Below are positions 8,263 to 14,978 of a stretch of 18,561 nucleotides of DNA, piece by piece (the first letter of the stretch is position 1; each line of letters opens with the position of its first letter). A model generated the notes under the pieces. The model made no database searches and was not told the origin of the DNA. It saw only the letters and a list, made by a program, of their open reading frames with translations. Where the stretch lies: positions 4,496-23,056 of the forward strand of contig JABGOT010000094.1 of assembly GCA_018648985.1 (NCBI GenBank), written 5' to 3'. The stretch is from Candidatus Ruthturnera sp. GTDB lineage: Bacteria > Pseudomonadota > Gammaproteobacteria > PS1 > Pseudothioglobaceae. Both the position numbers and the translations under genes were made by a program.

Positions 8263-9366
8263 TTAGATTCGCATTGGCATAACAACATATTGATAGGTTT
8301 CGTCACCAATACTACTTAATAAACAAGATTGGTTTTCTCCGCCAGGCACCACCATGTTGATTTCATCTGTAGTTAGCTTCTCTAAAATAGAAATTAAGTA
8401 ATGAATATTAAAAGCAATCTCTATTTCTTTATCAAAATCTTTAATAGCAATTTGAGTTTTTGCTTGACCTCTTTCTGAATGAGAGAAGATATTAAGTTTT
8501 GAATCTTTAAAAGCTAACTTAACCCCTTTGGTGCGCTCTTCAACAAAAATAGAAGCTTGTTGCAAACTATTTAAAAAATCTTGTCGATCAATTACAATGG
8601 TATTTTCGTGGTCGGTCGGAATAACTTGTGCGTAATTTGGGAAGTTACCATCAATTAACCGACTAATAATAGTTGTATTATCACTTACTAGATAAAAATA
8701 GTTTTCTGAAAGGTGGATATCAACCTCATCATGTTCATTTTTATTTAGTAGTTTGGTTAATTCTAAAACTGCTTTCCTTGGAAGGATGACTGTTTTTTTA
8801 TTGTCTAAATTATTGCTTTGTTTGATTTCACCAATAGACAAACGATGACCATCAGTGGCAACTACAACAATATTATCCTGATCAACTTCAAAATACAAAC
8901 CGTTCAAATAAGCACGTATATCTTGGTTACCCATAGAAAAAGAAGTATTTTCAATCAGCTCTTTTAATGCATTACGTTTAACCTTAATAACATCGGAGTT
9001 TTCAATTTTTGGTAATGAGGGGAAATCTTGGTGATTAAAGGTATTGAGTTCAAATGAGTTGTTATTGGTTTTTATATAAACTTTTGATTCTTCAATAATA
9101 AATTGAATGATTGTTTCTTCTGGTAATTTTCTAATGATATCAATTAGATCTTTTGCATAAATTGTGAAACTGATTTCTTCTTGAGTATTGATAGGATGTG
9201 AAGCACGTAGCTCGATTTCCATATCGGTTGTTGTTAATGTTAATTGATTATTTTTTAATTGAATTAGTACGTGCGAAAGAATGGGTAGTGTTTGTTTTTT
9301 CTCAACAACACCAATAACTGTTTGTAATGGTTCTAATAATTCTCTAACGGTAAGTTGTGTGTTCAT
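8263..9366 (-). CDS. dnaN: DNA polymerase III beta sliding clamp
   Basis: Ring-shaped processivity clamp of the replicative polymerase; two subunits encircle DNA. The 367 residues match the E. coli length (366), with three repeated clamp folds of about 120 residues each. TLPILSHVLIQLKNNQLTLTTTDMEIEL near the N-terminus and the end YQYVVMPMRI are characteristic. I take the ATG at 9366: AAAGGA lies 7 bases upstream, whereas the in-frame TTG one codon earlier would leave only about 4 bases. recF follows after 25 bases. The long gap upstream, to dnaA, probably contains the origin and a dnaN promoter, but I could not identify a convincing -35/-10 pair there. Confidence 0.97.
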   Translation of the reverse strand: MNTQLTVRELLEPLQTVIGVVEKKQTLPILSHVLIQLKNNQLTLTTTDMEIELRASHPINTQEEISFTIYAKDLIDIIRKLPEETIIQFIIEESKVYIKTNNNSFELNTFNHQDFPSLPKIENSDVIKVKRNALKELIENTSFSMGNQDIRAYLNGLYFEVDQDNIVVVATDGHRLSIGEIKQSNNLDNKKTVILPRKAVLELTKLLNKNEHDEVDIHLSENYFYLVSDNTTIISRLIDGNFPNYAQVIPTDHENTIVIDRQDFLNSLQQASIFVEERTKGVKLAFKDSKLNIFSHSERGQAKTQIAIKDFDKEIEIAFNIHYLISILEKLTTDEINMVVPGGENQSCLLSSIGDETYQYVVMPMRI

Positions 9367-9579
9367 CAAAAAATCCTTTTATTAAATAATTATTGTTATT
9401 ATTAGGGAGTGTTTTTTTGTTAATAACTAATTTTTTTCTTTAAAAAACAGTTTGTTAAGTTGTGGATACTAGTTAACTATTTTATGTAAAAACTAAGGTG
9501 TTATGTTTATAATTTCTGTGGATTTGTTAAGTTGTTAAAGTTATCGACAATTAGCTGGAAAACCTGTTGTGTATAGTGT
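9367..9579. other. oriC: Candidate replication origin, dnaA-dnaN gap
   Basis: This AT-rich 213-base gap contains several near matches to the DnaA box TTATNCACA, read as TGTGNATAA on the + strand: TGTGGATAC (9461-9469, 8 of 9), TGTGTATAG (9568-9576, 8 of 9), TTATCGACA (9541-9549, 8 of 9) and the weaker TGTGGATTT (9517-9525, 7 of 9). TGTTTATAA at 9577-9585 (8 of 9) runs into the dnaA end. Next to dnaN, 9381-9404 is all A/T except one G, as expected of an unwinding element, and 9411-9450 holds A/T tracts. No open reading frame is present. Box spacing is irregular, none is perfect, and some could serve dnaN autoregulation instead. Confidence 0.55.
9451..9535 (+). repeat. 13-bp direct repeat in the dnaA-dnaN gap
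   Basis: TTTGTTAAGTTGT occurs exactly twice, at 9451-9463 and 9523-9535, 72 bases apart. The first copy runs into the DnaA-box-like TGTGGATAC; the second begins at the end of TGTGGATTT. The association of each copy with a box suggests an iteron-like part of the origin rather than chance, though AT-rich sequence raises the background. Confidence 0.6.
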
Positions 9580-10887
9580 TTATAAGTTAGCTAATTTGAG
9601 TTTAATTAAATCGTAATCATTCTTTATTGACGCCTCTTCTAGCATCTTTTTTTCTATTTTATCAATACTGTGTAAAACAGTGGAATGATCCCTGTTTCCA
9701 AAATGTTTTCCAATCCTTGTTAAAGATAGGGTTGTGAGTTCGTGTGAGATAAAAACAGCCATTTGCCTAGCTAAAACAGTGTGTTGTTTTCTACTTTTTG
9801 AAATCAGATCTGATACGGTAACAGCGTAATGTTTTGCGGTTTCTTTTTGTATGTCGTTGATGTCAACATTTTTAATCGGGGGTTTAATTAGGTCGCCTAG
9901 TGCGCTCTCAACAACTTCTTTAGAGATGAATGAATGGTCAATTTTAGAGAAGTCAACAAAAGCCTTAAGCTTGAGTAACGCCCCCTCTAAGTCCCTAACA
10001 TTAGAGGTTATATGCCCGGCAATAAATAAGGCAGTGTCCTCTGTTAGGTCGATATTAATTTTTTCGTTATGTGCTTTCTTTAGTAAGATTGCGGCGCGCA
10101 TTTCTAACTCGGGAGGAGCTAATTCTAGTGTTAACCCTTGAGAAAACCTTGTTTTTAATCTTTCTTCAACGTGTTTAATATTTTTAGGGGGTTGGTCACA
10201 GGTAAAGATGATTTGTTTTTTAGTGCTGAATAAAAAGTTAAAAATATGAAAAAACTCTTCTTGGGACTTTTCTTTTTTCGCAATTAAGTGGATGTCGTCA
10301 ACCAGCAAGAGGTCGGCTGATTGATAGTGTAGCTTAATGTCTTCAATGGTGTTGTGTCGCAGGCTGGTAGTAATGTTTCTAACGAAATCCATGAGCGGCA
10401 CATAAATTATCTTTATATTTGGATCTTTTTCTTTGGCCAAGTGTCCAGCTGCTTGCATAAGGTGTGTTTTCCCTAGGCCAGATCCGCCATAAATAATAAA
10501 AGGGTTATAAAGAGATGATTTGATGTTTTCGGCAATTTGTTGGGCGGCGCTATAGGCAATTTGATTGGCGCTGCCTAATACTAAATTGTCAAATATATAT
10601 TCTGAAAATAAAGGCGTGTTATGTAGCCTTGCTGTTTTAATTGATTCATCAGGCTGTGTTGCAACACCAATGTAGATTTTTACATCTTTATTATGTTGGG
10701 CGACAACGTTTTTAATTTCTTGTTTTAGATTTTTGTTAACGTAATTTTTTACCGAGGTGCTTGGTGCTAATAGGGAGAGGTTGGACCTGTCCTCAATAGC
10801 TTTTAAGGGTTGTACCCAGACGCTAAAAGTTGCCAAAGGCAGTGTATCTTTTAAAGTGTTGAGGCATTTTTCCCAGGTTTCTGACAT
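9580..10887 (-). CDS. dnaA: Chromosomal replication initiator DnaA
   Basis: AAA+ ATPase that binds DnaA boxes at the origin, melts DNA and recruits helicase. From the ATG at 10887 it has 435 residues. Domain I begins SETWEKCLNTLKDTLPLATF, colinear with E. coli; the linker is short. Walker A GGSGLGKT is at 134-141 and Walker B LLLVDD at 193-198, with the EERLKTRF arginine-finger region at 241-248. Domain IV spans about 343-435 with the box-recognition motif RDHSTVLH at 399-406. An in-frame GTG at 10920 would add 11 residues, but AGG directly abuts it and it lies inside a palindrome, so I prefer the ATG, which itself has only a weak GAG ribosome site. The neighbour upstream is a divergent yqhA-like gene rather than rpmH, the usual gammaproteobacterial partner. 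Confidence 0.96.
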   Translation of the reverse strand: MSETWEKCLNTLKDTLPLATFSVWVQPLKAIEDRSNLSLLAPSTSVKNYVNKNLKQEIKNVVAQHNKDVKIYIGVATQPDESIKTARLHNTPLFSEYIFDNLVLGSANQIAYSAAQQIAENIKSSLYNPFIIYGGSGLGKTHLMQAAGHLAKEKDPNIKIIYVPLMDFVRNITTSLRHNTIEDIKLHYQSADLLLVDDIHLIAKKEKSQEEFFHIFNFLFSTKKQIIFTCDQPPKNIKHVEERLKTRFSQGLTLELAPPELEMRAAILLKKAHNEKINIDLTEDTALFIAGHITSNVRDLEGALLKLKAFVDFSKIDHSFISKEVVESALGDLIKPPIKNVDINDIQKETAKHYAVTVSDLISKSRKQHTVLARQMAVFISHELTTLSLTRIGKHFGNRDHSTVLHSIDKIEKKMLEEASIKNDYDLIKLKLANL

Positions 10888-10906
10888 AAAACTTAGCTCG
10901 GTATTG

Positions 10907-10925
10907 TTAGGGTGACTCACCCTAA
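10907..10925. promoter_or_regulatory. Perfect 19-bp palindrome before dnaA
   Basis: TTAGGGTGACTCACCCTAA is a perfect inverted repeat of 9 bp around one central base. It is 19 bases upstream of the chosen dnaA ATG and overlaps the alternative GTG start. As DNA it resembles an operator for a dimeric regulator; as RNA it gives an 8-bp stem with a 3-base loop in the dnaA leader. It is not followed by a T run, so it is not a normal terminator. Confidence 0.6.
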
Positions 10926-10932
10926 GATTGGG

Positions 10933-10960
10933 TTTAAATTAAAATTAATAATGATATACT
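10933..10960 (+). promoter_or_regulatory. Predicted promoter of the yqhA-like gene
   Basis: The -10 TATACT (10955-10960) is preceded by TGA, forming an extended -10, and a -35-like TTTAAA (10933-10938, 4 of 6) lies 16 bp upstream. The expected start is near 10967. A weaker -10-like TATCAT for dnaA on the opposite strand (10956-10951) overlaps it by two bases, so the two divergent promoters would compete for polymerase. Confidence 0.55.
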
Positions 10961-10971
10961 AAAGCTTTAGT
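10958..10971. repeat. 14-bp palindrome over the divergent start sites
   Basis: ACTAAAGCTTTAGT is a perfect palindrome with no central spacer. It overlaps the end of the predicted -10 and the likely start site of the + strand gene, and the spacer of the possible dnaA promoter. The position suits an operator affecting both genes; AT-rich sequence makes chance occurrence possible. Confidence 0.45.
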
Positions 10972-10993
10972 TTTTGCACAGGAGTTATACAAA

Positions 10994-11512
10994 ATGGGGT
11001 TAATTGAAAAGTACTTTGAGAAGGTATTATGGAGCTCTCGCCATATGGTTTTGGTGGCTGTTATAGCTTCAGTGTTGTTGTCATTACTTTTGTTTGCAAT
11101 TACTGCAATAGATGTGATTAGTTTATTGTCACATTCGGGGGACTATATTAGCGCCTCTGGTGAAGAAAGAAAGTTATTAAAAGTTGAAATGGTGGCACAC
11201 ACAGTTGGTGCGATTGATGGGTTTTTATTGGCCACTATTTTGATGATTTTCGCCTTGGGCCTATACGAGTTATTTATTAGTGACATTGACGAAGCTAAAG
11301 AAAGCGGCCAGTCATCCAAGGTGTTGGTAATTAATTCTTTAGATGACCTTAAGTCAAAACTGGCTAAAGTAATCCTAATGATTTTAGTAGTGACCTTTTT
11401 CGAAGTGTCGCTATCTATGAACTTTACGGGTGCGCTTGATTTGGTGTATTTTTCATTGGGTATTTTAATGGTTTCTTTGGCGCTTTATTTTGGCTCAAAG
11501 TCCTCGCACTAA
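10994..11512 (+). CDS. yqhA: YqhA/UPF0114 family membrane protein
   Basis: Inner-membrane protein of 172 residues resembling E. coli YqhA (UPF0114, 164 residues), whose function is not established. Four hydrophobic segments are seen at about 18-46, 66-95, 122-143 and 148-166. Family-like landmarks are the N-terminal FEKVLWSSRHMVL, the GLYELFISDID segment at 89-99, and the SLDDLKSKLAKVILMI segment at 115-130. The ATG has a good AGGAG site with a 9-base spacer. It is divergent from dnaA across a short shared promoter region and is followed 70 bases later by tpiA. The match to the family rests on these motifs and topology, so the family is likely and the role unknown. Confidence 0.85.
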   Translation: MGLIEKYFEKVLWSSRHMVLVAVIASVLLSLLLFAITAIDVISLLSHSGDYISASGEERKLLKVEMVAHTVGAIDGFLLATILMIFALGLYELFISDIDEAKESGQSSKVLVINSLDDLKSKLAKVILMILVVTFFEVSLSMNFTGALDLVYFSLGILMVSLALYFGSKSSH

Positions 11513-11519
11513 GACGGTT

Positions 11520-11566
11520 GGGGATTGATTTTTATTGCTAAATAGCGTAACATTGCCCCTTTTTTT
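11520..11566 (+). terminator. Possible terminator between yqhA-like gene and tpiA
   Basis: GGGG (11520-11523) can pair with CCCC (11556-11559), followed by seven T (11560-11566). An inner GCTA/TAGC stem closes a short loop. The stem is interrupted and mostly unpaired in the middle, so it would be weak, and part of it may instead be the tpiA leader, because tpiA begins 16 bases later. Confidence 0.4.
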
Positions 11567-11582
11567 ATAGCAAATAATTATT

Positions 11583-12329
11583 ATGCGTCAGACAATCGTT
11601 GCAGGCAACTGGAAAATGAACGCTTCAAAAGAAGCGGTAAACACTTTGGTAATGGGTATTCTTTCAGGCATGGCCGATGTTAAATCAAAAGTTATTGTTT
11701 GCGCGCCTTTCCCTTACCTTTCCCAGGCTGAGGCTTTAGCGACACACTCACAACTACATATTGGTGCACAAGACCTTAACGTTAACGCCTCAGGTGCTTT
11801 CACTGGTGAAGTAAGTGCAGACATGATTAAAGATTTTGGCGTAGAGCACGTGATTGTTGGCCACTCTGAGCGTAGAAGCTTGTATGGTGAAACCGATGAA
11901 ATCGTTGCCCAAAAAGTACAAGTTGCATTGGACAACGGCCTAACCCCTTTATTTTGTATTGGTGAACTATTAGAAGAAAGAGAGTCGGGCAATACAGAAA
12001 CAGTGGTTTCGCGTCAAATCAATGCGGTGATTGATCGTGTTGGTATTGAAGCATTTAAAAATATTATTGTAGCTTATGAGCCAGTTTGGGCAATTGGCAC
12101 GGGTGTTACGGCAACACCACAACAAGCACAAGACACACACGCCTTTATTCGCAGCCTATTGGCAGGCCATGATAGTGATATTGCTCAATCAACTCCTATT
12201 CTTTATGGTGGCAGCATGAACCCTGCTAACGCTGAAGAATTAATTGGTTGTGAAGATATTGATGGTGGTTTGATCGGTGGTGCATCATTAAAGTCTGATG
12301 ATTTCTTACACATTTGCAAAGCGGGCTAA
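11583..12329 (+). CDS. tpiA: Triosephosphate isomerase
   Basis: Interconverts dihydroxyacetone phosphate and glyceraldehyde 3-phosphate in glycolysis, gluconeogenesis and the regenerative part of the Calvin cycle. The 248 residues are a normal length for this TIM-barrel enzyme. The catalytic residues are all present: Lys11 in GNWKMN, His94 in VIVGHSERR and Glu166 in AYEPVWAIGTG. The phosphate-binding YGGSMNPANA is near the C-terminus. The ATG is fixed by homology (MRQTIVAGNWKMN), yet no Shine-Dalgarno sequence precedes it, only A/T bases. secG follows after 5 bases, the usual gammaproteobacterial tpiA-secG-tRNA-Leu order, so the two are probably one operon. Confidence 0.97.
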   Translation: MRQTIVAGNWKMNASKEAVNTLVMGILSGMADVKSKVIVCAPFPYLSQAEALATHSQLHIGAQDLNVNASGAFTGEVSADMIKDFGVEHVIVGHSERRSLYGETDEIVAQKVQVALDNGLTPLFCIGELLEERESGNTETVVSRQINAVIDRVGIEAFKNIIVAYEPVWAIGTGVTATPQQAQDTHAFIRSLLAGHDSDIAQSTPILYGGSMNPANAEELIGCEDIDGGLIGGASLKSDDFLHICKAG

Positions 12330-12334
12330 TTATT

Positions 12335-12688
12335 ATGTCATTTCAAGTTATTCTTATTATTCACGTGCTATTGGCATTGGGCTTGGTTGCATTAATCTTA
12401 ATGCAACACGGCAAGGGCGCTGACGCAGGCGCGGCTTTTGGTGCTGGGTCTTCTGGCTCTGTATTTGGCTCTCGAGGCGCAAACTCTTTTATTTATAAAT
12501 TAACCGCTGGCGTTGCTACGGGCTTCTTTTTAACCAGCTTAACTCTGGCTTATTTAGCGACTAATGAAGTCAGCACAGCGGAAGAGCCGCAAAGTGTTAT
12601 GGATCAAGTAGTAATAGATTCAAAGCCAGTGGTAATATCTGACGTACCTATGATTGACGTCAAAAATAACGACATTCCCAGCGAGTAA
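12335..12688 (+). CDS. secG: Preprotein translocase subunit SecG
   Basis: Small subunit of the SecYEG channel in the inner membrane. The 117 residues contain two hydrophobic segments (about 3-22 and 53-75) joined by the typical Gly/Ala-rich loop, QHGKGADAGAAFGAGSSGS, and end in a hydrophilic acidic tail a little longer than in E. coli. I start at ATG 12335 because MSFQVILIIHVLLAL aligns with the family; an in-frame TTG at 12314 would overlap tpiA and add residues with no counterpart. The ribosome site is poor, and translation may be coupled to tpiA, whose stop is 5 bases upstream. tRNA-Leu lies 15 bases downstream. Confidence 0.95.
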   Translation: MSFQVILIIHVLLALGLVALILMQHGKGADAGAAFGAGSSGSVFGSRGANSFIYKLTAGVATGFFLTSLTLAYLATNEVSTAEEPQSVMDQVVIDSKPVVISDVPMIDVKNNDIPSE

Positions 12689-12703
12689 GCTCCAAACCTT
12701 ATT

Positions 12704-12789
12704 GCCGATGTGGCGGAATTGGTAGACGCGCTACCTTGAGGGGGTAGTGAGCTACGCTCGTGCCAGTTCGACTCTGGCCATCGGCACCA
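12704..12789 (+). tRNA. leuU: tRNA-Leu, anticodon GAG
   Basis: The acceptor arms GCCGATG (12704-12710) and CATCGGC (12779-12785) pair fully, followed by A and an encoded CCA. The anticodon stem is CTACC/GGTAG (12731-12735 and 12743-12747) with loop TTGAGGG, placing GAG at 12738-12740. A long variable arm GAGC-TAC-GCTC marks a class II tRNA, and the T arm is GCCAG-TTCGACT-CTGGC. It sits after secG as in many gammaproteobacteria; the tRNA-Met or nuo genes that often follow are not here. Confidence 0.98.
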
Positions 12790-12816
12790 TATTAACAAAC
12801 TTAGATAGATAACAAA

Positions 12817-14109
12817 TCATAACGATAGAGTTATAGAGGTACCAGTACTTTCATTGGAAGATAGGCTTAGTTGCCAACCTCTCTTTTGAACAATCTGATC
12901 AACAATTGCTAAGCCTAATCCACTGCCTCCCGTATCACGATTTCGCGAAGATTCGATGCGATAAAAAGGCTTAAAAACCTCCTCTTGATGTTGTTTTGGT
13001 ATGCCCGAACCCTGGTCTGATATGGTTATTTCCGTAGTTTTATCCGAACAAGACCACGTAATATTAATAGGCTTTTTCTTGCCATAACGTACAGCATTTT
13101 CAATAAGATTAAATAGAGTTCGATGTAGGGCGACAGCGTAAGTGTCAACGTCGCCGTTATCAGCACCAACTAGGTTAATGGTTTGATTTTTTGATGGATT
13201 AATCTCACCAATAATATCACTGACTAAGGCGTGAATATTAACACGCTCAATATTGCCTTCTTCCAAACCTTTGGTGAGTTGCATGTACTCTTTAATAATG
13301 ATTTCCATATTACCAATAGAGTTGCTAAGTTCGTTTTTTAGTTCGTCGTCTACATTATCTGGCAGCATCTCCAGTGCCACCCTCATTCTGGTTAAAGGGG
13401 TGCGTAAGTCATGAGATATTCCACCCAAAAGAACCGTGCGGTTTTCTAGTAAGTTTTGCACATTGGCAGACATTTTATTAAAGGCTTTTGCAGTTTCTGC
13501 CAATTCTTTTGAGCCTTCTTCTTTAAGAGTTTCCGGAATACCCCCCGATCCAATTACTTTAGCGGCTTGAGATAATTTCTGCACTGGACGGGTGATTTTT
13601 CTAACCAGTATTAGACTACTAAAAACAGCCATGATTGCCAATATTGAAACGAGATATAAAGCCACATAAGGCAGGGCTACACCTATTCGTTGTTGGTCAA
13701 ATCCAATTCTCACTGTTTCATTAGCAACCTGAATGTCAACCCAATGTCGATCAGAATTTCCTACTTGAGGGGCGATATCTACATTAGAGCCTAAGCGTTT
13801 TGATAAGGTTTCTTCCATAAAATTGAAGTGTGGTTTTAGGTGTATATGCTCTGCTAGTTTTTCATCGCCCTTGCCCCAAAATAATTGATGATTGGTTGAT
13901 AGTTCGTCAATAAAATCTTGGCGAGTTTCTGGCGGTAACTCAATATAGGTTTTGGCCGATAATAAAATAAGTGAAGCCAAATCGTCAGCATTTCTTTTGC
14001 CCACAGGCAGGATAATAAAGTAACCTGCAATGGTAATCACCGCTAATAAAAATGCCAGCATGGTGCTGGATATGATTAAAGAGGTGCGACCAAACAGGGT
14101 TTTAGTCAT
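12817..14109 (-). CDS. envZ: EnvZ-like sensor histidine kinase
   Basis: Inner-membrane sensor kinase of 430 residues, similar in length to EnvZ (450). Transmembrane segments lie at about 11-34 and 146-169 and frame a periplasmic domain of about 110 residues. A HAMP linker follows (about 170-222). The dimerisation helix carries ISHDLRTPLTRMR with the phosphorylated His at residue 233, very close to the EnvZ H-box. The ATPase domain has the N box NLIENAVRYG (334-343), G1 DQGSGIP (365-371) and G2 GGSGLGLAI (394-402). Its ATG overlaps the regulator stop by four bases (ATGA), so the pair is translationally coupled. It ends 27 bases from the oppositely oriented tRNA-Leu. The periplasmic domain, which would define the signal, is not recognisable to me. 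Confidence 0.9.
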   Translation of the reverse strand: MTKTLFGRTSLIISSTMLAFLLAVITIAGYFIILPVGKRNADDLASLILLSAKTYIELPPETRQDFIDELSTNHQLFWGKGDEKLAEHIHLKPHFNFMEETLSKRLGSNVDIAPQVGNSDRHWVDIQVANETVRIGFDQQRIGVALPYVALYLVSILAIMAVFSSLILVRKITRPVQKLSQAAKVIGSGGIPETLKEEGSKELAETAKAFNKMSANVQNLLENRTVLLGGISHDLRTPLTRMRVALEMLPDNVDDELKNELSNSIGNMEIIIKEYMQLTKGLEEGNIERVNIHALVSDIIGEINPSKNQTINLVGADNGDVDTYAVALHRTLFNLIENAVRYGKKKPINITWSCSDKTTEITISDQGSGIPKQHQEEVFKPFYRIESSRNRDTGGSGLGLAIVDQIVQKRGWQLSLSSNESTGTSITLSL

Positions 14110-14822
14110 GCAGTATTATCTCTGTTAGGGGTGAAGCGATAACCCACACCGCGTACGGTGCGAATAAATTGTGGCTGAGATGGGCTTGGCTCAATTTTCT
14201 TTCTTAGGCGGGTTATTCGAACGTCAATAGAGCGGTCGAACGGATCTCGATCTATGCCTGATAATTCATCTAGGATGAAGTCTCTACTAATAGGGTGGTT
14301 GGGATTGTTGATAAACAGCTGTAACAGTTCGGTATCGGCGTATCCCAAGACAACCTCTTTATCATTCATAAGAAGAATAAGCGAATTTTTGTTAAAGCTA
14401 TAGGGGCCAAATTCAAATAAATCACTAGCTGTCGATTTCGGTGCATTTGCATAGACAGATCTTCTAAGTAGTGCATTAATACGAGCTAACAACTCTCTTG
14501 GATTAAAAGGTTTGGCCAGGTAATCATCAGCGCCAACCTCTAGACCAATAATGCGATCAATATCTTCACCCTTGGCAGTTAACATCATAATTGGAACTTC
14601 TGATACGCCTCTAAGCCTTCTGGCAATAGATAGGCCGTCTTCACCGGGAAGCATTAAATCTAGTAAGATTAAATCAGGCTGATGATTGTTTAGCCATTCA
14701 TCCATCTGTAGAGCGTCACCAACGCACTCACTATTAAACCCTTGCTCATTTAAGTAGCGAGTCAACATACGACAGATGCCCGGGTCATCGTCAACAATAA
14801 GAATACGTTTGCTATTAATCAT
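14106..14822 (-). CDS. ompR: OmpR-family response regulator
   Basis: Two-domain regulator of 238 residues (E. coli OmpR has 239), colinear with it. The receiver has the acidic triad DDD at 11-13, the phosphorylated Asp55 in LLDLMLPGEDG, Thr82 and Lys104. TAKGEDIDRIIGLEVGADDY and KPFNPRELLARI are nearly those of OmpR. The winged-helix output domain covers the C-terminal 100 residues and includes RSIDVRITRLRKKIE and FIRTVRGVGYRF. It is the first gene of the pair with the kinase. A perfect TATAAT ends 7 bases before the ATG, so the mRNA is probably leaderless or nearly so, and no ribosome site is present. An OmpR-type site lies upstream, which suggests autoregulation. Orthology to OmpR is likely from sequence; the target genes here differ from porins. 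Confidence 0.93.
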   Translation of the reverse strand: MINSKRILIVDDDPGICRMLTRYLNEQGFNSECVGDALQMDEWLNNHQPDLILLDLMLPGEDGLSIARRLRGVSEVPIMMLTAKGEDIDRIIGLEVGADDYLAKPFNPRELLARINALLRRSVYANAPKSTASDLFEFGPYSFNKNSLILLMNDKEVVLGYADTELLQLFINNPNHPISRDFILDELSGIDRDPFDRSIDVRITRLRKKIEPSPSQPQFIRTVRGVGYRFTPNRDNTA

Positions 14823-14829
14823 GGGTTTG

Positions 14830-14835
14830 ATTATA
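14830..14835 (-). promoter_or_regulatory. -10 element of ompR, close to the ATG
   Basis: TATAAT on the - strand (14835-14830), 7 bases before the ATG at 14822. A start site at normal distance would fall on or beside the start codon. The -35 region (about 14858-14853, CACCAA) is poor, which fits a promoter that needs an activator such as the regulator bound at 14861-14880. Confidence 0.55.
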
Positions 14836-14860
14836 CGTCAGCGCTTGGTTTATTGGTGCT

Positions 14861-14880
14861 GGTTACAATTGGTAACAAAC
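14861..14880 (+). promoter_or_regulatory. OmpR-type tandem binding site
   Basis: GGTTACAATT and GGTAACAAAC are two adjacent 10-mers sharing 7 of 10 bases. The pattern TTACAnnnnGnAACA matches, from memory, the E. coli OmpR F1-type site at ompF. The 10-bp tandem arrangement is that expected for winged-helix regulators of this family. It lies just upstream of the ompR -35 position. Confidence 0.6.
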
Positions 14881-14902
14881 TGATACTATTTGATTTATTC
14901 AA

Positions 14903-14934
14903 GTAATGCTGCGGTTACATTGAACCCCTATACT
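14903..14934 (+). promoter_or_regulatory. Promoter and second possible OmpR site for the repeat-protein gene
   Basis: A -10 TATACT (14929-14934) gives an expected start near 14941. The -35 position (about 14906-14911, ATGCTG) has little consensus. GTAATGCTGC and GGTTACATTG (14903-14922) form a second, weaker tandem pair; the GGTTACA at 14913 is 42 bp from the one at 14871, about four helical turns. Since it lies over the -35 and spacer, it could act by repression or as part of an activated promoter. Confidence 0.45.
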
Positions 14935-14978
14935 GACCCCAGATTTAAAAACAATTTTAATAACAGCGGAGTAATAAC

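Noticed and set aside
9367..9369. TTG start for dnaN
   Set aside because: The ATG one codon later has a better distance from AAAGGA and fits clamp N-termini.
10888..10920. GTG start for dnaA giving 11 extra residues
   Set aside because: AGG directly abuts the GTG with no spacing, the codons lie in the palindrome, and homology to DnaA domain I begins at the ATG at 10887.
12314..12334. TTG start for secG overlapping tpiA
   Set aside because: The added residues have no counterpart in SecG, and the ATG at 12335 begins the first membrane helix correctly.
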